From an uncultured Muribaculaceae bacterium (GTDB lineage Bacteria; Bacteroidota; Bacteroidia; Bacteroidales; Muribaculaceae): DNA of 15,191 nucleotides. The DNA lies in the NCBI GenBank assembly GCA_910587545.1, contig CAJUMI010000032.1, positions 1-15,191 on the forward strand, read 5' to 3'. Shown in pieces: positions 1-6,233 of this stretch. The notes beneath the pieces are model-generated. The model worked only from the letters and a program-made list of their open reading frames with translations, made no database searches and had not been told where the DNA came from. Position 1 is the first letter of the stretch; each line of letters starts with the position of its first letter. A program made the position numbers and the translations under genes.

Positions 1-2
1 TC

Positions 3-74
3 TTCGACAAATCGAATTTCAAAAATGTCAATGTCCTCTATGGTTCAAGTGAACCGAATTTATTTAATTTTTAA
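3..74 (+). CDS. C-terminal end of an unknown protein (partial, possibly a transposase)
   Basis: An open frame enters from the left edge and stops with TAA at 72-74, leaving 23 visible residues that end in NLFNF. The FDKSNFKNVN...NLFNF character resembles, from memory, the tails of some Bacteroidetes IS transposases ('LFDKTxFxxVx...LFDF'), but 23 residues are too few to assign a family. Base composition is AT-rich, like the next 750 bases and unlike the GC-rich genes further right. The frame ends 117 bases before the next likely start. It could also be any other AT-rich accessory gene. Confidence 0.4.
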   Translation, partial: FDKSNFKNVNVLYGSSEPNLFNF

Positions 75-191
75 CCACGTCCATTTTTAGTGGACAGTAG
101 TGACTGAGACTGATCAATAGTCGGGGCCAGATGTTATCCACTACAGATATTATCAGATCTTGATGAATATGCAATTTTATCCATCTGCTTT

Positions 192-422
192 ATGACAAAA
201 TTTCCGAAAATTCTCCTGACAATCCTTGCGTCTATTGTGGTATATCTGCTTACGGCCATTCCGAGAGACGGTTATTTTAGTATACTTGGTATAAGCGGTT
301 TTCCATTGTCGATCCTTATTGGAGTCATTGTCTATTATTCAGTTATGGCATTGCTCTTGAGGAAGCCTATGGGGACTAAATACATGTCGGCACTTTTGAC
401 GGAAACAAGGATCAGAAGATAA
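192..422 (+). CDS. Small two-helix membrane protein; likely N-terminal part of a frameshifted thioredoxin-like gene
   Basis: This frame encodes 76 residues with two hydrophobic segments, about 7-23 (ILLTILASIVVYLLTAI) and 37-55 (PLSILIGVIVYYSVMALLL), followed by a short polar tail. The ATG at 192 is the first usual start after the stop at 111-113, and no clear ribosome binding site precedes it. The tail after residue 60 looks unnatural, while the -1 frame from about 380 reads VGTFDGNKDQKIKSE straight into the thioredoxin-like sequence that follows. I therefore infer that this is the membrane anchor of one gene broken by loss of a base around 372-395, perhaps in the A run at 378-380. It might still be translated alone as a small membrane peptide. 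Confidence 0.5.
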   Translation: MTKFPKILLTILASIVVYLLTAIPRDGYFSILGISGFPLSILIGVIVYYSVMALLLRKPMGTKYMSALLTETRIRR

Positions 423-436
423 AAAGCGAAATACTT

Positions 437-826
437 GTGCAAGATTCCAATGGCAAATATGAGAACCTTCAATCATTATACGAGCACTATATTTTACTCG
501 ATTTCTGGTCAAGACAATGTGGCTATTGTTATAAGATGATGCCGGAAATAGAACGACTTTATGACAAATACAAAGATAGAGAAGATATTAAGGTTTATTC
601 GGTCTTTTGTCGTTTTGATGGTGACAAGTACAATACCGGCGACAGTATAGTTCATAGCTTAGGTTATAATTTTCCGGTTGTATCGATTGATTATAATACT
701 AATTCTGTATTGATGGATGAGATTGGGGTGGATGGATTTCCTCAGATTATGATACTTGGCAGTGACAATACTATTGTCTATCACGGCGCACTGTCTTTAG
801 CCGAAAAGTTTATTGATAAAAATTAA
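437..826 (+). CDS. Thioredoxin-like thiol-disulfide protein (CGYC), probably detached from its membrane anchor
   Basis: The product reads as 129 residues from a GTG. It has a thioredoxin fold: strand LLDFW at about 20-24, the redox motif CGYC (Cys28 and Cys31) at the start of a helix, and the cis-proline loop GFPQ (Pro102) facing the active site. TlpA/ResA-type relatives act in the periplasm as thiol-disulfide oxidoreductases and need an N-terminal anchor or signal, which this frame lacks. The same frame stays open upstream to 380 without an ATG, and the two-helix frame 192-422 lies just before it. GC is about 34% by hand count over 481-720, against about 59% in the adjacent CoA-transferase gene, which suggests acquired DNA. 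If the start is the GTG, the protein would be cytoplasmic and shortened at its first strand. Fold assignment is confident; the function and intactness of the gene are not. Confidence 0.65.
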   Translation: MQDSNGKYENLQSLYEHYILLDFWSRQCGYCYKMMPEIERLYDKYKDREDIKVYSVFCRFDGDKYNTGDSIVHSLGYNFPVVSIDYNTNSVLMDEIGVDGFPQIMILGSDNTIVYHGALSLAEKFIDKN

Positions 827-848
827 CGCCGGTTTATATAGAGATAAA

Positions 849-892
849 ACAAGGCATAGCAACCGAAAATGAGGCTGGTTGCTATGCCTTGT
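849..892 (-). terminator. Perfect 16-bp hairpin terminator for the leftward CoA-transferase operon
   Basis: Arms 849-864 (ACAAGGCATAGCAACC) and 877-892 are exact reverse complements around a 12-base loop. Read on the minus strand, the stem is followed by TTTTATCTC, the U-rich tail of an intrinsic terminator, and it lies 40 bases past the CoA-transferase stop. On the plus strand the stem follows the thioredoxin-like frame by 22 bases but has no T run after it, so action in that direction would be weaker. Confidence 0.75.
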
Positions 893-931
893 GGTTGTAT
901 GAGTTTGCGGTCAGCGGTGATCGTGATCGGA

Positions 932-2425
932 TCAGCAGTATTTCGAGAAGTCGGCGTTCTGCATGCTGCCGGTTTCGTTGAAAGCGCAGTGGAATTCGAA
1001 GGCTGCCTGCAGGGTGACGGGAGTCTGGCCGCCTTTGCCCATCTTAAGATAGTCGAGGAGCAGCGGGCGATAGATCGGGTGAGCGCAGTTGTTGATGATC
1101 TCGTAGGCGCGTTCGACCGGATCCTTGTGACGGAGATCGGCGATGCCCTGGTCGGTCACGAGGATATCGACAGAGTGTTCGCTGTGGTCGGGATGGGCCA
1201 CCATCGGCACGATGTTGCTGATCAGGCCGCCTTTCGACACCGACGGACAGCTGAAGATCGAGATATAGGCGTTGCGGGTGAAGTCGCCCGAGCCGCCGAT
1301 GCCGTTCATCATCTTGGTGCCGAGCACGTGGGTCGAGTTGACTGATCCGAAGATATCGGCTTCGAGAGCCGTGTTCATGGCGATGACACCGAGTCGGCGG
1401 ATCACCTCGGGATTGTTGGAAATCTCGGCCGGACGCATCAGGATCTTGTCGTGGAAATATTTGATGTCGGCGAAAAGGCTTTCTTCAGTCTGGTCGGAGA
1501 ATGTCATCGAGCAGGTGCTGGCGAATGTACATTTGCCTTTCTTCATCAGTTCGAGCACTGCGTCCTGGATAACCTCGGTGTACATCATGAACGTCGGCAG
1601 TTCCTTGCTCTCGCCAAGGTCATAGAGCACGGCGTTGGCCACATTGCCCACGCCTGACTGAAGCGGAAGGAATTCTTTGGGCAGACGGCCGTTGACATAT
1701 TCGCTGACGAGGAAACGCACTACGTTGGAGCCGATCTGCTTCGACACCTCGTCGGGCGCGCTGAACGGCTTGACGCCGTCGTAGGATCTGGTCTTCACGA
1801 TGCCGACAACTTTGTTGGGGTCGATCTTCAGCACAGGGCTGCCGATGCGGTCGTTGGCGTGATAGATGGGTATCTCGCGGCGGTAGGGGGGATCCTGCAG
1901 CAGGATCACGTCGTGCATGCTGTAGAGCGATTCGGGCAGAGCCTCGTTGAGCTCGATGAATATCTTGTCGGCGAGAGCCGCATAGGTCGGGACGTTGCCC
2001 AGTCCGCATCCAAGCAGCACTTCGCCGTCGGGCGAGATCGAGGTAGCCTCGATGATGGCAAAATCTATTTTGCCGTAGAAGCCGTAGCGCACTTCCTGGG
2101 CCATTTCCGAGAGATGGCGGTCAAAGTAGTGGCAGTCATGGCTGTTGATGCGTTTGCGAAGGTCGGGGACATTCTGATATGGCGCACGCATGTTCAGGGC
2201 GTTGGCGCGTGAGAGATTGCCGTCGGCGCGGTCAGAGGTCGATGCGCCGGTGAAAAGATTGATCTTGTACTCTCTGCCTGATTCATGTTCCTTTTCAGCT
2301 CTTTTGGCAATAGCTTCAGGGATGAATTTCGGTGTGCCGGGAGCTGTGAAGCCTGAAAAGCCGACCGTCGCTCCGTGGGGGATCATTTCGGCAGCTTCGT
2401 CAGCCGTGATGTAGTTGTATACCAT
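932..2425 (-). CDS. Acetyl-CoA hydrolase/transferase family protein, likely succinate:acetate CoA-transferase
   Basis: This 497-residue cytoplasmic class I CoA-transferase matches the usual length of the family that includes Acetobacter AarC. The family moves CoA between acetyl-CoA and succinate through a glutamyl-CoA thioester. The likely catalytic Glu284 lies in MYTEVIQD. The GVGNVANAV loop (about 258-266) and the GIGGSGDFTRNA motif (about 375-386) are family hallmarks. In Bacteroidales such enzymes tie acetate formation to the succinate/propionate branch of fermentation. The gene begins 34 bases after the upstream small membrane protein gene on the same strand, so the two probably form an operon. 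The ATG at 2425 has an AT-rich upstream region and no Shine-Dalgarno sequence. Propionyl-CoA- or butyrate-specific relatives share these motifs, so the acyl substrate is inferred. Confidence 0.93.
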   Translation of the reverse strand: MVYNYITADEAAEMIPHGATVGFSGFTAPGTPKFIPEAIAKRAEKEHESGREYKINLFTGASTSDRADGNLSRANALNMRAPYQNVPDLRKRINSHDCHYFDRHLSEMAQEVRYGFYGKIDFAIIEATSISPDGEVLLGCGLGNVPTYAALADKIFIELNEALPESLYSMHDVILLQDPPYRREIPIYHANDRIGSPVLKIDPNKVVGIVKTRSYDGVKPFSAPDEVSKQIGSNVVRFLVSEYVNGRLPKEFLPLQSGVGNVANAVLYDLGESKELPTFMMYTEVIQDAVLELMKKGKCTFASTCSMTFSDQTEESLFADIKYFHDKILMRPAEISNNPEVIRRLGVIAMNTALEADIFGSVNSTHVLGTKMMNGIGGSGDFTRNAYISIFSCPSVSKGGLISNIVPMVAHPDHSEHSVDILVTDQGIADLRHKDPVERAYEIINNCAHPIYRPLLLDYLKMGKGGQTPVTLQAAFEFHCAFNETGSMQNADFSKYC

Positions 2426-2459
2426 TATATTAGAATTGAATTTTAAGGATTTTATGTTG

Positions 2460-2852
2460 TTAGAACTTTCGTTTCAATATCTCACTCCAGATGACAGCCC
2501 GGCGCAGATCAGACAGATCGGACTTGTCTGAGCGATCCGACAGGTCTGACTTGTCAGAGAGTTCAGAGAGTTCAGAGGGCTCGGGGCGCTCGGCCGGCCC
2601 GGAGATTGCCGCCGGCTCTTCCTCGCGGGCTGCAGTCTGCAGGCGTTTTGACAGCTCGGCCATGCGGCCGGGCAGACCGGGCTGCGCGTCGGGCTGTGGC
2701 TTAGGACGTTGGCGTGACACCTGCGTCCGTTTTACAGGCTTGACGGCGCCGCTGCGGCGGCTTTTCTTCCTGAGGTAGTCATAGACTGCCTGTCCGAAAA
2801 ACATCACGCCGATCAGGATCAGAAATAATATGCGCGCTTGTGCCTTGTCCAC
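2460..2852 (-). CDS. Small membrane protein with Ser/Asp-rich repeats (conserved hypothetical)
   Basis: From a GTG at 2852 the product is 130 residues. It has one transmembrane helix (about 6-24, ARILFLILIGVMFFGQAVY), then a basic stretch, a Pro/Gln-rich linker, a Ser/Asp/Leu repeat (about 93-116), and the ending RRAVIWSEILKRKF. That tail resembles, from memory, conserved tails of small Bacteroidales proteins, which argues that the gene is real. I do not recognise a function. The frame is open to a TTG at 2873, but that codon falls inside the predicted -7 promoter box (2871-2878), while the GTG lies about 12 bases after the predicted transcription start and follows an A-rich stretch. It precedes the CoA-transferase gene by 34 bases, probably in the same transcript. 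Confidence 0.6.
   Translation of the reverse strand: MDKAQARILFLILIGVMFFGQAVYDYLRKKSRRSGAVKPVKRTQVSRQRPKPQPDAQPGLPGRMAELSKRLQTAAREEEPAAISGPAERPEPSELSELSDKSDLSDRSDKSDLSDLRRAVIWSEILKRKF
2505..2576 (-). repeat. In-frame tandem repeat coding for Ser/Asp/Leu units
   Basis: Read on the minus strand, this 72-base stretch codes for two SEL triplets followed by two nine-residue units, SDKSDLSDR and SDKSDLSDL. The 9-base and 27-base units are diverged at synonymous positions, so the array is not freshly duplicated, but it is the kind of sequence that changes copy number by slippage without breaking the frame. It lies between the linker and the conserved tail of the small membrane protein. Confidence 0.75.
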
Positions 2853-2868
2853 TTTTTTTGTATTTTTG
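2838..2868 (+). promoter_or_regulatory. Bacteroidetes-type promoter for miaB
   Basis: TTG at 2838-2840, a 20-base spacer, and TATTTTTG at 2861-2868 match the Bacteroidetes primary-sigma consensus of TTG and TAnnTTTG exactly. Transcription would begin near 2874, giving miaB (start 2917) a leader of about 43 bases. The -7 box sits two bases from the -7 box of the opposite promoter. Confidence 0.6.
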
Positions 2869-2875
2869 CGCAAAA
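2864..2875. promoter_or_regulatory. 12-bp palindrome joining the two -7 boxes
   Basis: TTTTGCGCAAAA is its own reverse complement. Its left half is the end of the miaB -7 box and its right half is the end of the leftward -7 box. The symmetry comes partly from the two TTTTG ends facing each other across GC, so it may be simply the meeting of two promoters. It could also be bound by a dimeric regulator. Confidence 0.5.
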
Positions 2876-2901
2876 TTACTCAAACTTGTGCTATTGCACA
2901 A
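2871..2901 (-). promoter_or_regulatory. Bacteroidetes-type promoter for the leftward small membrane protein-CoA-transferase operon
   Basis: On the minus strand, TTG (2901-2899), a 20-base spacer and TAATTTTG (2878-2871) match the consensus exactly. The start would fall near 2864, about 12 bases before the GTG at 2852. This also argues against the upstream TTG codon at 2873 as the translation start, because it lies inside the promoter box. Confidence 0.6.
2886..2901. promoter_or_regulatory. Operator-like dyad within the leftward promoter and the miaB leader
   Basis: TTGTGC (2886-2891) and GCACAA (2896-2901) are perfect inverted halves around TATT. The dyad covers the -33 TTG and part of the spacer of the leftward promoter and lies in the miaB 5' leader. 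It could be a repressor site or a small RNA hairpin; nothing in the window identifies a binding protein. Confidence 0.4.
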
Positions 2902-2916
2902 ATATTTCATTGATTA

Positions 2917-4272
2917 ATGACCGAAACTAACTCTAATATAGTATTTCACAGCCGGCGTCTGTTCATCGAGACCTACGGCTGCCAGATGAATGTAGCTGAT
3001 TCAGAAGTCGTGGCCTCCATATTGGGCATGGCCGGCTATTCGATCACGGAAGATATCGCCCTGGCTGACGCCATACTCCTCAACACCTGTTCAATCCGCG
3101 ACAATGCCGAGCAGAAGATCGTCGGCCGTCTGCAGTATCTCGCCTCTCTCCGCCGCAAGAAGTCGGGCCGTCTGATCGTCGGAGTGATCGGGTGTATGGC
3201 CGAGCGTGTCCGCGACAGGCTGCTTGACGAATACGGCGTCGACGTCGTCGCCGGCCCCGATGCTTATCTCGACCTGCCGGCGCTCTTTGCGGCCGCCGAA
3301 GCGGGCGAGAAGGCGATCAACGTCGAGTTGAGCACCACCGAGACCTATCGCGAGGTCATCCCGGCGCGCATCGGCGGCAACTCCGTCAGCGGCTTTATAA
3401 GCATCATGCGCGGCTGCAACAACTTCTGCAGCTACTGTATAGTCCCCTATACACGCGGCCGCGAGCGCAGCCGCCCCGCCGAAAGCATTCTCGGCGAGCT
3501 TGCCGATCTCCGCTCCAAGGACTTCAGGGAAGTCACTCTGCTCGGCCAGAATGTCAACAGCTACCGTTACGAGACTCCCGGCGGGGAGACGATCGACTTC
3601 GGCCGTCTGCTCGCCATGGTGGCCGAAGCCGCTCCTGAGATGAGGGTCCGCTTCACCACTTCGCATCCCAAGGATATGAGCGACGAGACCATCGCTGTCA
3701 TCGCCGCCCACGACAACATCTGCAACCACATCCACCTGCCTGTGCAGTCGGGCAGCAATGCCGTGCTAAAGGCCATGAACCGCAAATACACCCGTGAGTG
3801 GTATCTCGGCCGTGTCGCCGCCATACGCCGCGCGATCCCCGACTGCGGCATATCGACCGACCTCTTCACCGGCTTCCATGACGAGACCGAGGAAGACTTT
3901 CAGCAGACTCTCGGCCTGATGCGCGAGGTGGGGTTTGACTCGTCGTTCATGTTCAAATACTCCGAGCGCCCCGGCACACTCGCCGCCCGCACCATGCCCG
4001 ACAACGTCCCCGAAGACGTCAAGATCGACCGCCTCAACCGCATGATAGCCCTGCAGAACGAGCTGTCGCTCGAATCCAACCGCCGCGACATAGGCAAGAC
4101 CTTCGATGTCCTTGTCGAGGGCGCCGCAAAGCGTTCGGCCGAGCAACGCGTGGGCCGCAACCAACAGAACAAGACCTGTGTGTTCCCCCGCGGCGACTTC
4201 CGCATAGGCGACACCGTCAGGGTGTGTGTCACCGACGCCACTTCGGCCACGCTCATCTGCCGCCTGGCCTGA
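2917..4272 (+). CDS. miaB: tRNA-2-methylthio-N6-isopentenyladenosine synthase MiaB
   Basis: This 451-residue radical SAM methylthiotransferase adds a methylthio group to i6A37 of tRNAs that read UNN codons. The N-terminal MTTase domain carries the three cysteines for one iron-sulfur cluster (Cys22 in ETYGCQMN, Cys58 in NTCSIR, Cys93 in IGCMAE). The radical SAM domain has the CxxxCxxC motif at Cys167, Cys171 and Cys174 (RGCNNFCSYC). A C-terminal TRAM domain follows from about 386. YTRGRERSRP and GQNVNSY are typical of MiaB rather than RimO or MtaB. Length is normal and the gene looks intact. It is transcribed away from the CoA-transferase operon from an interlocked promoter, with the predicted start about 43 bases upstream. 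Confidence 0.96.
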   Translation: MTETNSNIVFHSRRLFIETYGCQMNVADSEVVASILGMAGYSITEDIALADAILLNTCSIRDNAEQKIVGRLQYLASLRRKKSGRLIVGVIGCMAERVRDRLLDEYGVDVVAGPDAYLDLPALFAAAEAGEKAINVELSTTETYREVIPARIGGNSVSGFISIMRGCNNFCSYCIVPYTRGRERSRPAESILGELADLRSKDFREVTLLGQNVNSYRYETPGGETIDFGRLLAMVAEAAPEMRVRFTTSHPKDMSDETIAVIAAHDNICNHIHLPVQSGSNAVLKAMNRKYTREWYLGRVAAIRRAIPDCGISTDLFTGFHDETEEDFQQTLGLMREVGFDSSFMFKYSERPGTLAARTMPDNVPEDVKIDRLNRMIALQNELSLESNRRDIGKTFDVLVEGAAKRSAEQRVGRNQQNKTCVFPRGDFRIGDTVRVCVTDATSATLICRLA

Positions 4273-4377
4273 CCGCTCCGTCGGTCCTGAGAGGCCGAGT
4301 CAATATCTATTTGGTTAAATAGTGTAAATATTCTGTTAAAAACACTTAACTTTTTTTTCCCTATATTGATTCATACT

Positions 4378-4385
4378 TAATTTTG
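4378..4385 (+). promoter_or_regulatory. Possible -7 box for the pilus cluster
   Basis: TAATTTTG matches the Bacteroidetes TAnnTTTG box and lies in the AT-rich gap after miaB. The position 20 bases upstream holds a T run (TTT rather than TTG), so the -33 element is only partial. Transcription would start near 4391, about 47 bases before the preferred ATG of the DUF3575 gene. Confidence 0.4.
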
Positions 4386-4437
4386 CGAAAAATTAATGAT
4401 CTATTGTTGAAATAACGTCCTTATGGGGTGTTTTGCT

Positions 4438-5229
4438 ATGAAGCATCAATTAGGCATATTCATCATTTTTTTATTCGCAAGTTTCTGTTGTTCGTTTGTC
4501 TCTGCTGATGCCCGAGTCGATTATAACCCGGGTGTCAAAAGCGATACTGTATTTGTGACTTACCGTCCCGATCCCGACGGTCCGCTGAAATACACTTATA
4601 TTGTGGGCGACTACGATCCGGCATCTGTCGACGGCGACACAGTCTGCGACTGCGACCGCCTTGTCTCATGGCTGCGGGTGCGTCCGATGGCGCTCTCGAC
4701 CAACATGCTCTACGACTGTCTGCTTGTGCCCAATATCGGCATCCGCACATCGTTTGCCGGCCGCTATACCGTCGTCGCCGACTGGATGGCCACTTGGCTC
4801 AACGACAGCCGGCATCACTACTATCGCATATACGGCGGCGATCTTGACCTGTCGTACCGCATCGGTGGCGCCGACCGCACAACCAATCCCTTTGCGGGCC
4901 ACCATATCGGGGTCTATGCGTCGATTGTCTACTACGATCTCCAGAGAGGCGTCAGCTACCGTGGCGTGATGTCGGCGAAATACAATTATGCGGCCGGCCT
5001 GTCATACACATGGTCGCTTCCCGTGGCGCGCCGTTTCAATATCGATTTCAGCATCGGCATCGGCTATATGTGGGGCAAATTCAAGCGTCACACCCCGATC
5101 GACGACCATGACGTGTGGCTGTCCACTCACCGCCGCTCATGGTTTGGACCGACCCGCGCGTCGGTCTCGCTCGTGTGGCTGATCGGCAGCGACACATATA
5201 ACTCAAAGAAAGGAGATGACCGCCGATGA
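4438..5229 (+). CDS. DUF3575-family exported protein of the fimbrial cluster
   Basis: From the ATG at 4438 this is 263 residues with a clear signal peptide (MKHQLGIFIIFLFASFCCSFVSADA). An ATG at 4423 in frame would add MGCFA and give a less typical signal start. The region from about 83 (MALSTNMLYDCLLVPNIGIR) to about 252 resembles DUF3575: alternating hydrophobic strands, a central WMATWL, and HIGVYASIVYYDLQ. DUF3575 proteins look like small outer-membrane beta-barrels or barrel-associated proteins and are often encoded beside FimB/Mfa2-type anchor genes; their exact role is not established. It is the first gene of the cluster, and its stop overlaps the next start by four bases (ATGA). It is GC-rich like the next gene and unlike the fimbrillin gene that follows. 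Confidence 0.8.
   Translation: MKHQLGIFIIFLFASFCCSFVSADARVDYNPGVKSDTVFVTYRPDPDGPLKYTYIVGDYDPASVDGDTVCDCDRLVSWLRVRPMALSTNMLYDCLLVPNIGIRTSFAGRYTVVADWMATWLNDSRHHYYRIYGGDLDLSYRIGGADRTTNPFAGHHIGVYASIVYYDLQRGVSYRGVMSAKYNYAAGLSYTWSLPVARRFNIDFSIGIGYMWGKFKRHTPIDDHDVWLSTHRRSWFGPTRASVSLVWLIGSDTYNSKKGDDRR
5209..5215 (+). promoter_or_regulatory. Strong Shine-Dalgarno for the anchor lipoprotein gene
   Basis: AAAGGAG ends 10 bases before the ATG at 5226, inside the end of the DUF3575 gene. Bacteroidota mostly start translation without such a site, and no other start in this window has one this good. Together with the ATGA overlap it fixes the start and suggests coupled translation of the two proteins. Confidence 0.65.
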
Positions 5230-6176
5230 TACGTCTTTGCAGTACAATATTGCGTGTGGCGGCGGCTGTCGCAGTGGCCTCGGTGATGCTTGGCTGTCAT
5301 GAGCGTCAGTTGTGTTACGACCATTCCCATAAAGCCTCTGTGAGCATAGAGTTCGACTGGTCTCTCGCCCCCGAGGCTGATCCGGCCTCGATGGTGGTGT
5401 GGTTCTTTCCGCTCGACGGATCGCATGGCCATCGTTTCGAACTCACGGGCGACGGCATGTCGTCGCGCGGCAGCTTCGACGCTGTGGTCAAGGTGCCCGA
5501 AGGCAGCTACCACATGGTCTGCCACAACGGCAGCACCGAGTTCAACGTCGAGCGGGGATCGACGATAGGTGACTATCAGATAGAGACCTACGATGTCGAG
5601 GTGCTGTCAGCCATGAACCGCGCCGAGAGCGCTCCGCGCCCCGGCGACACGGAGATGCAGGCCGTCAGATCTCAGTCGAGCCGGCTCTATGCCCATACTC
5701 ACGACGACATATTCACCGTCGTCAACGATCCTAAGGCCTGTCAAAAGGTCGTTTTCACTCCGGCCGAGAAAACCGTTGTCTGCGATCTGCGCGTCACAGG
5801 GGTTCAAAACATGCGGCCCGACGTCGAGGTGAGCGCGATAATCACGGGTGTGTCGGGAGCCTGGCACGCCGGCTCGCAGTCGCCGGACGACATCGAGGTG
5901 TCTGTGCCTTTTGCCCTCGACCATTGCGGCTCCGACTGCCTTAAGGGGTCGGTTGTGCTCTTCGGCCTGCCGGGCGAGTCCCATAAAATCAGAATCTATA
6001 CATCCTATAAATACTATTACGACTTCGATGTCACCGATCAGGTGCGCCGTCAGATCGGCAACAGAAAAATCGAATTGTCATTATCCGGAATAAAGTTGCC
6101 CGATGCTCCGTCCTCGGGCATGTCGCCGGGCGTAAGTGACTGGGGCGACATCACGGAAGAAGTAATCCCAATGTAG
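5226..6176 (+). CDS. Mfa2/FimB-like fimbrial anchor lipoprotein (DUF5119 type)
   Basis: This 316-residue lipoprotein has a signal peptide with a lipobox at MLGC (Cys24). It then reads CYDHSHKASVSIEFDWSLAP and SMVVWFFPLDG, the typical start of DUF5119 proteins, with a Tyr-rich YTSYKYYYDFDVTDQV strand near residue 260 and a Pro/Gly-rich tail. Family members related to Mfa2 and FimB sit in the outer membrane, cap or anchor the base of the fimbrillin fibre and limit its length. It overlaps the DUF3575 gene by four bases and lies 57 bases before the fimbrillin gene. GC is about 62% by hand count over 5401-5700. Family assignment is from remembered motifs; the role as base anchor rests on the family and position. 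Confidence 0.82.
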   Translation: MIRLCSTILRVAAAVAVASVMLGCHERQLCYDHSHKASVSIEFDWSLAPEADPASMVVWFFPLDGSHGHRFELTGDGMSSRGSFDAVVKVPEGSYHMVCHNGSTEFNVERGSTIGDYQIETYDVEVLSAMNRAESAPRPGDTEMQAVRSQSSRLYAHTHDDIFTVVNDPKACQKVVFTPAEKTVVCDLRVTGVQNMRPDVEVSAIITGVSGAWHAGSQSPDDIEVSVPFALDHCGSDCLKGSVVLFGLPGESHKIRIYTSYKYYYDFDVTDQVRRQIGNRKIELSLSGIKLPDAPSSGMSPGVSDWGDITEEVIPM

Positions 6177-6233
6177 TAGGCGGTCAATCATTGTAATATC
6201 ACTTTAAACAAATAATACTTAAAAATCAAAATT

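Noticed and set aside
869..1345. Plus-strand frame of 158 codons opposite the CoA-transferase
   Set aside because: It begins inside the terminator hairpin and runs antisense to a conserved enzyme, with no domain of its own.
2505..2576. Short direct repeats considered as a CRISPR-like array
   Set aside because: The units are contiguous, in frame and code for SEL and SDKSDLSD peptides; there are no spacers and no cas genes.
2491..2778. A 95-codon plus-strand frame opposite the Ser/Asp repeat
   Set aside because: Its Ser/Arg/Asp composition is the complement of the repeat, and the minus-strand frame has a transmembrane helix, a conserved-looking tail and a matching promoter.
3091..4256. Several long minus-strand frames opposite miaB
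   Set aside because: They lie opposite a fully conserved miaB, have no recognisable motifs and reflect high GC at third positions.
4266..4296. Hairpin after miaB (GGCCT...AGGCC with inner GACCG/CGGTC)
   Set aside because: The arms are short and interrupted, partly within the coding region, and no T run follows, so I do not call a terminator.
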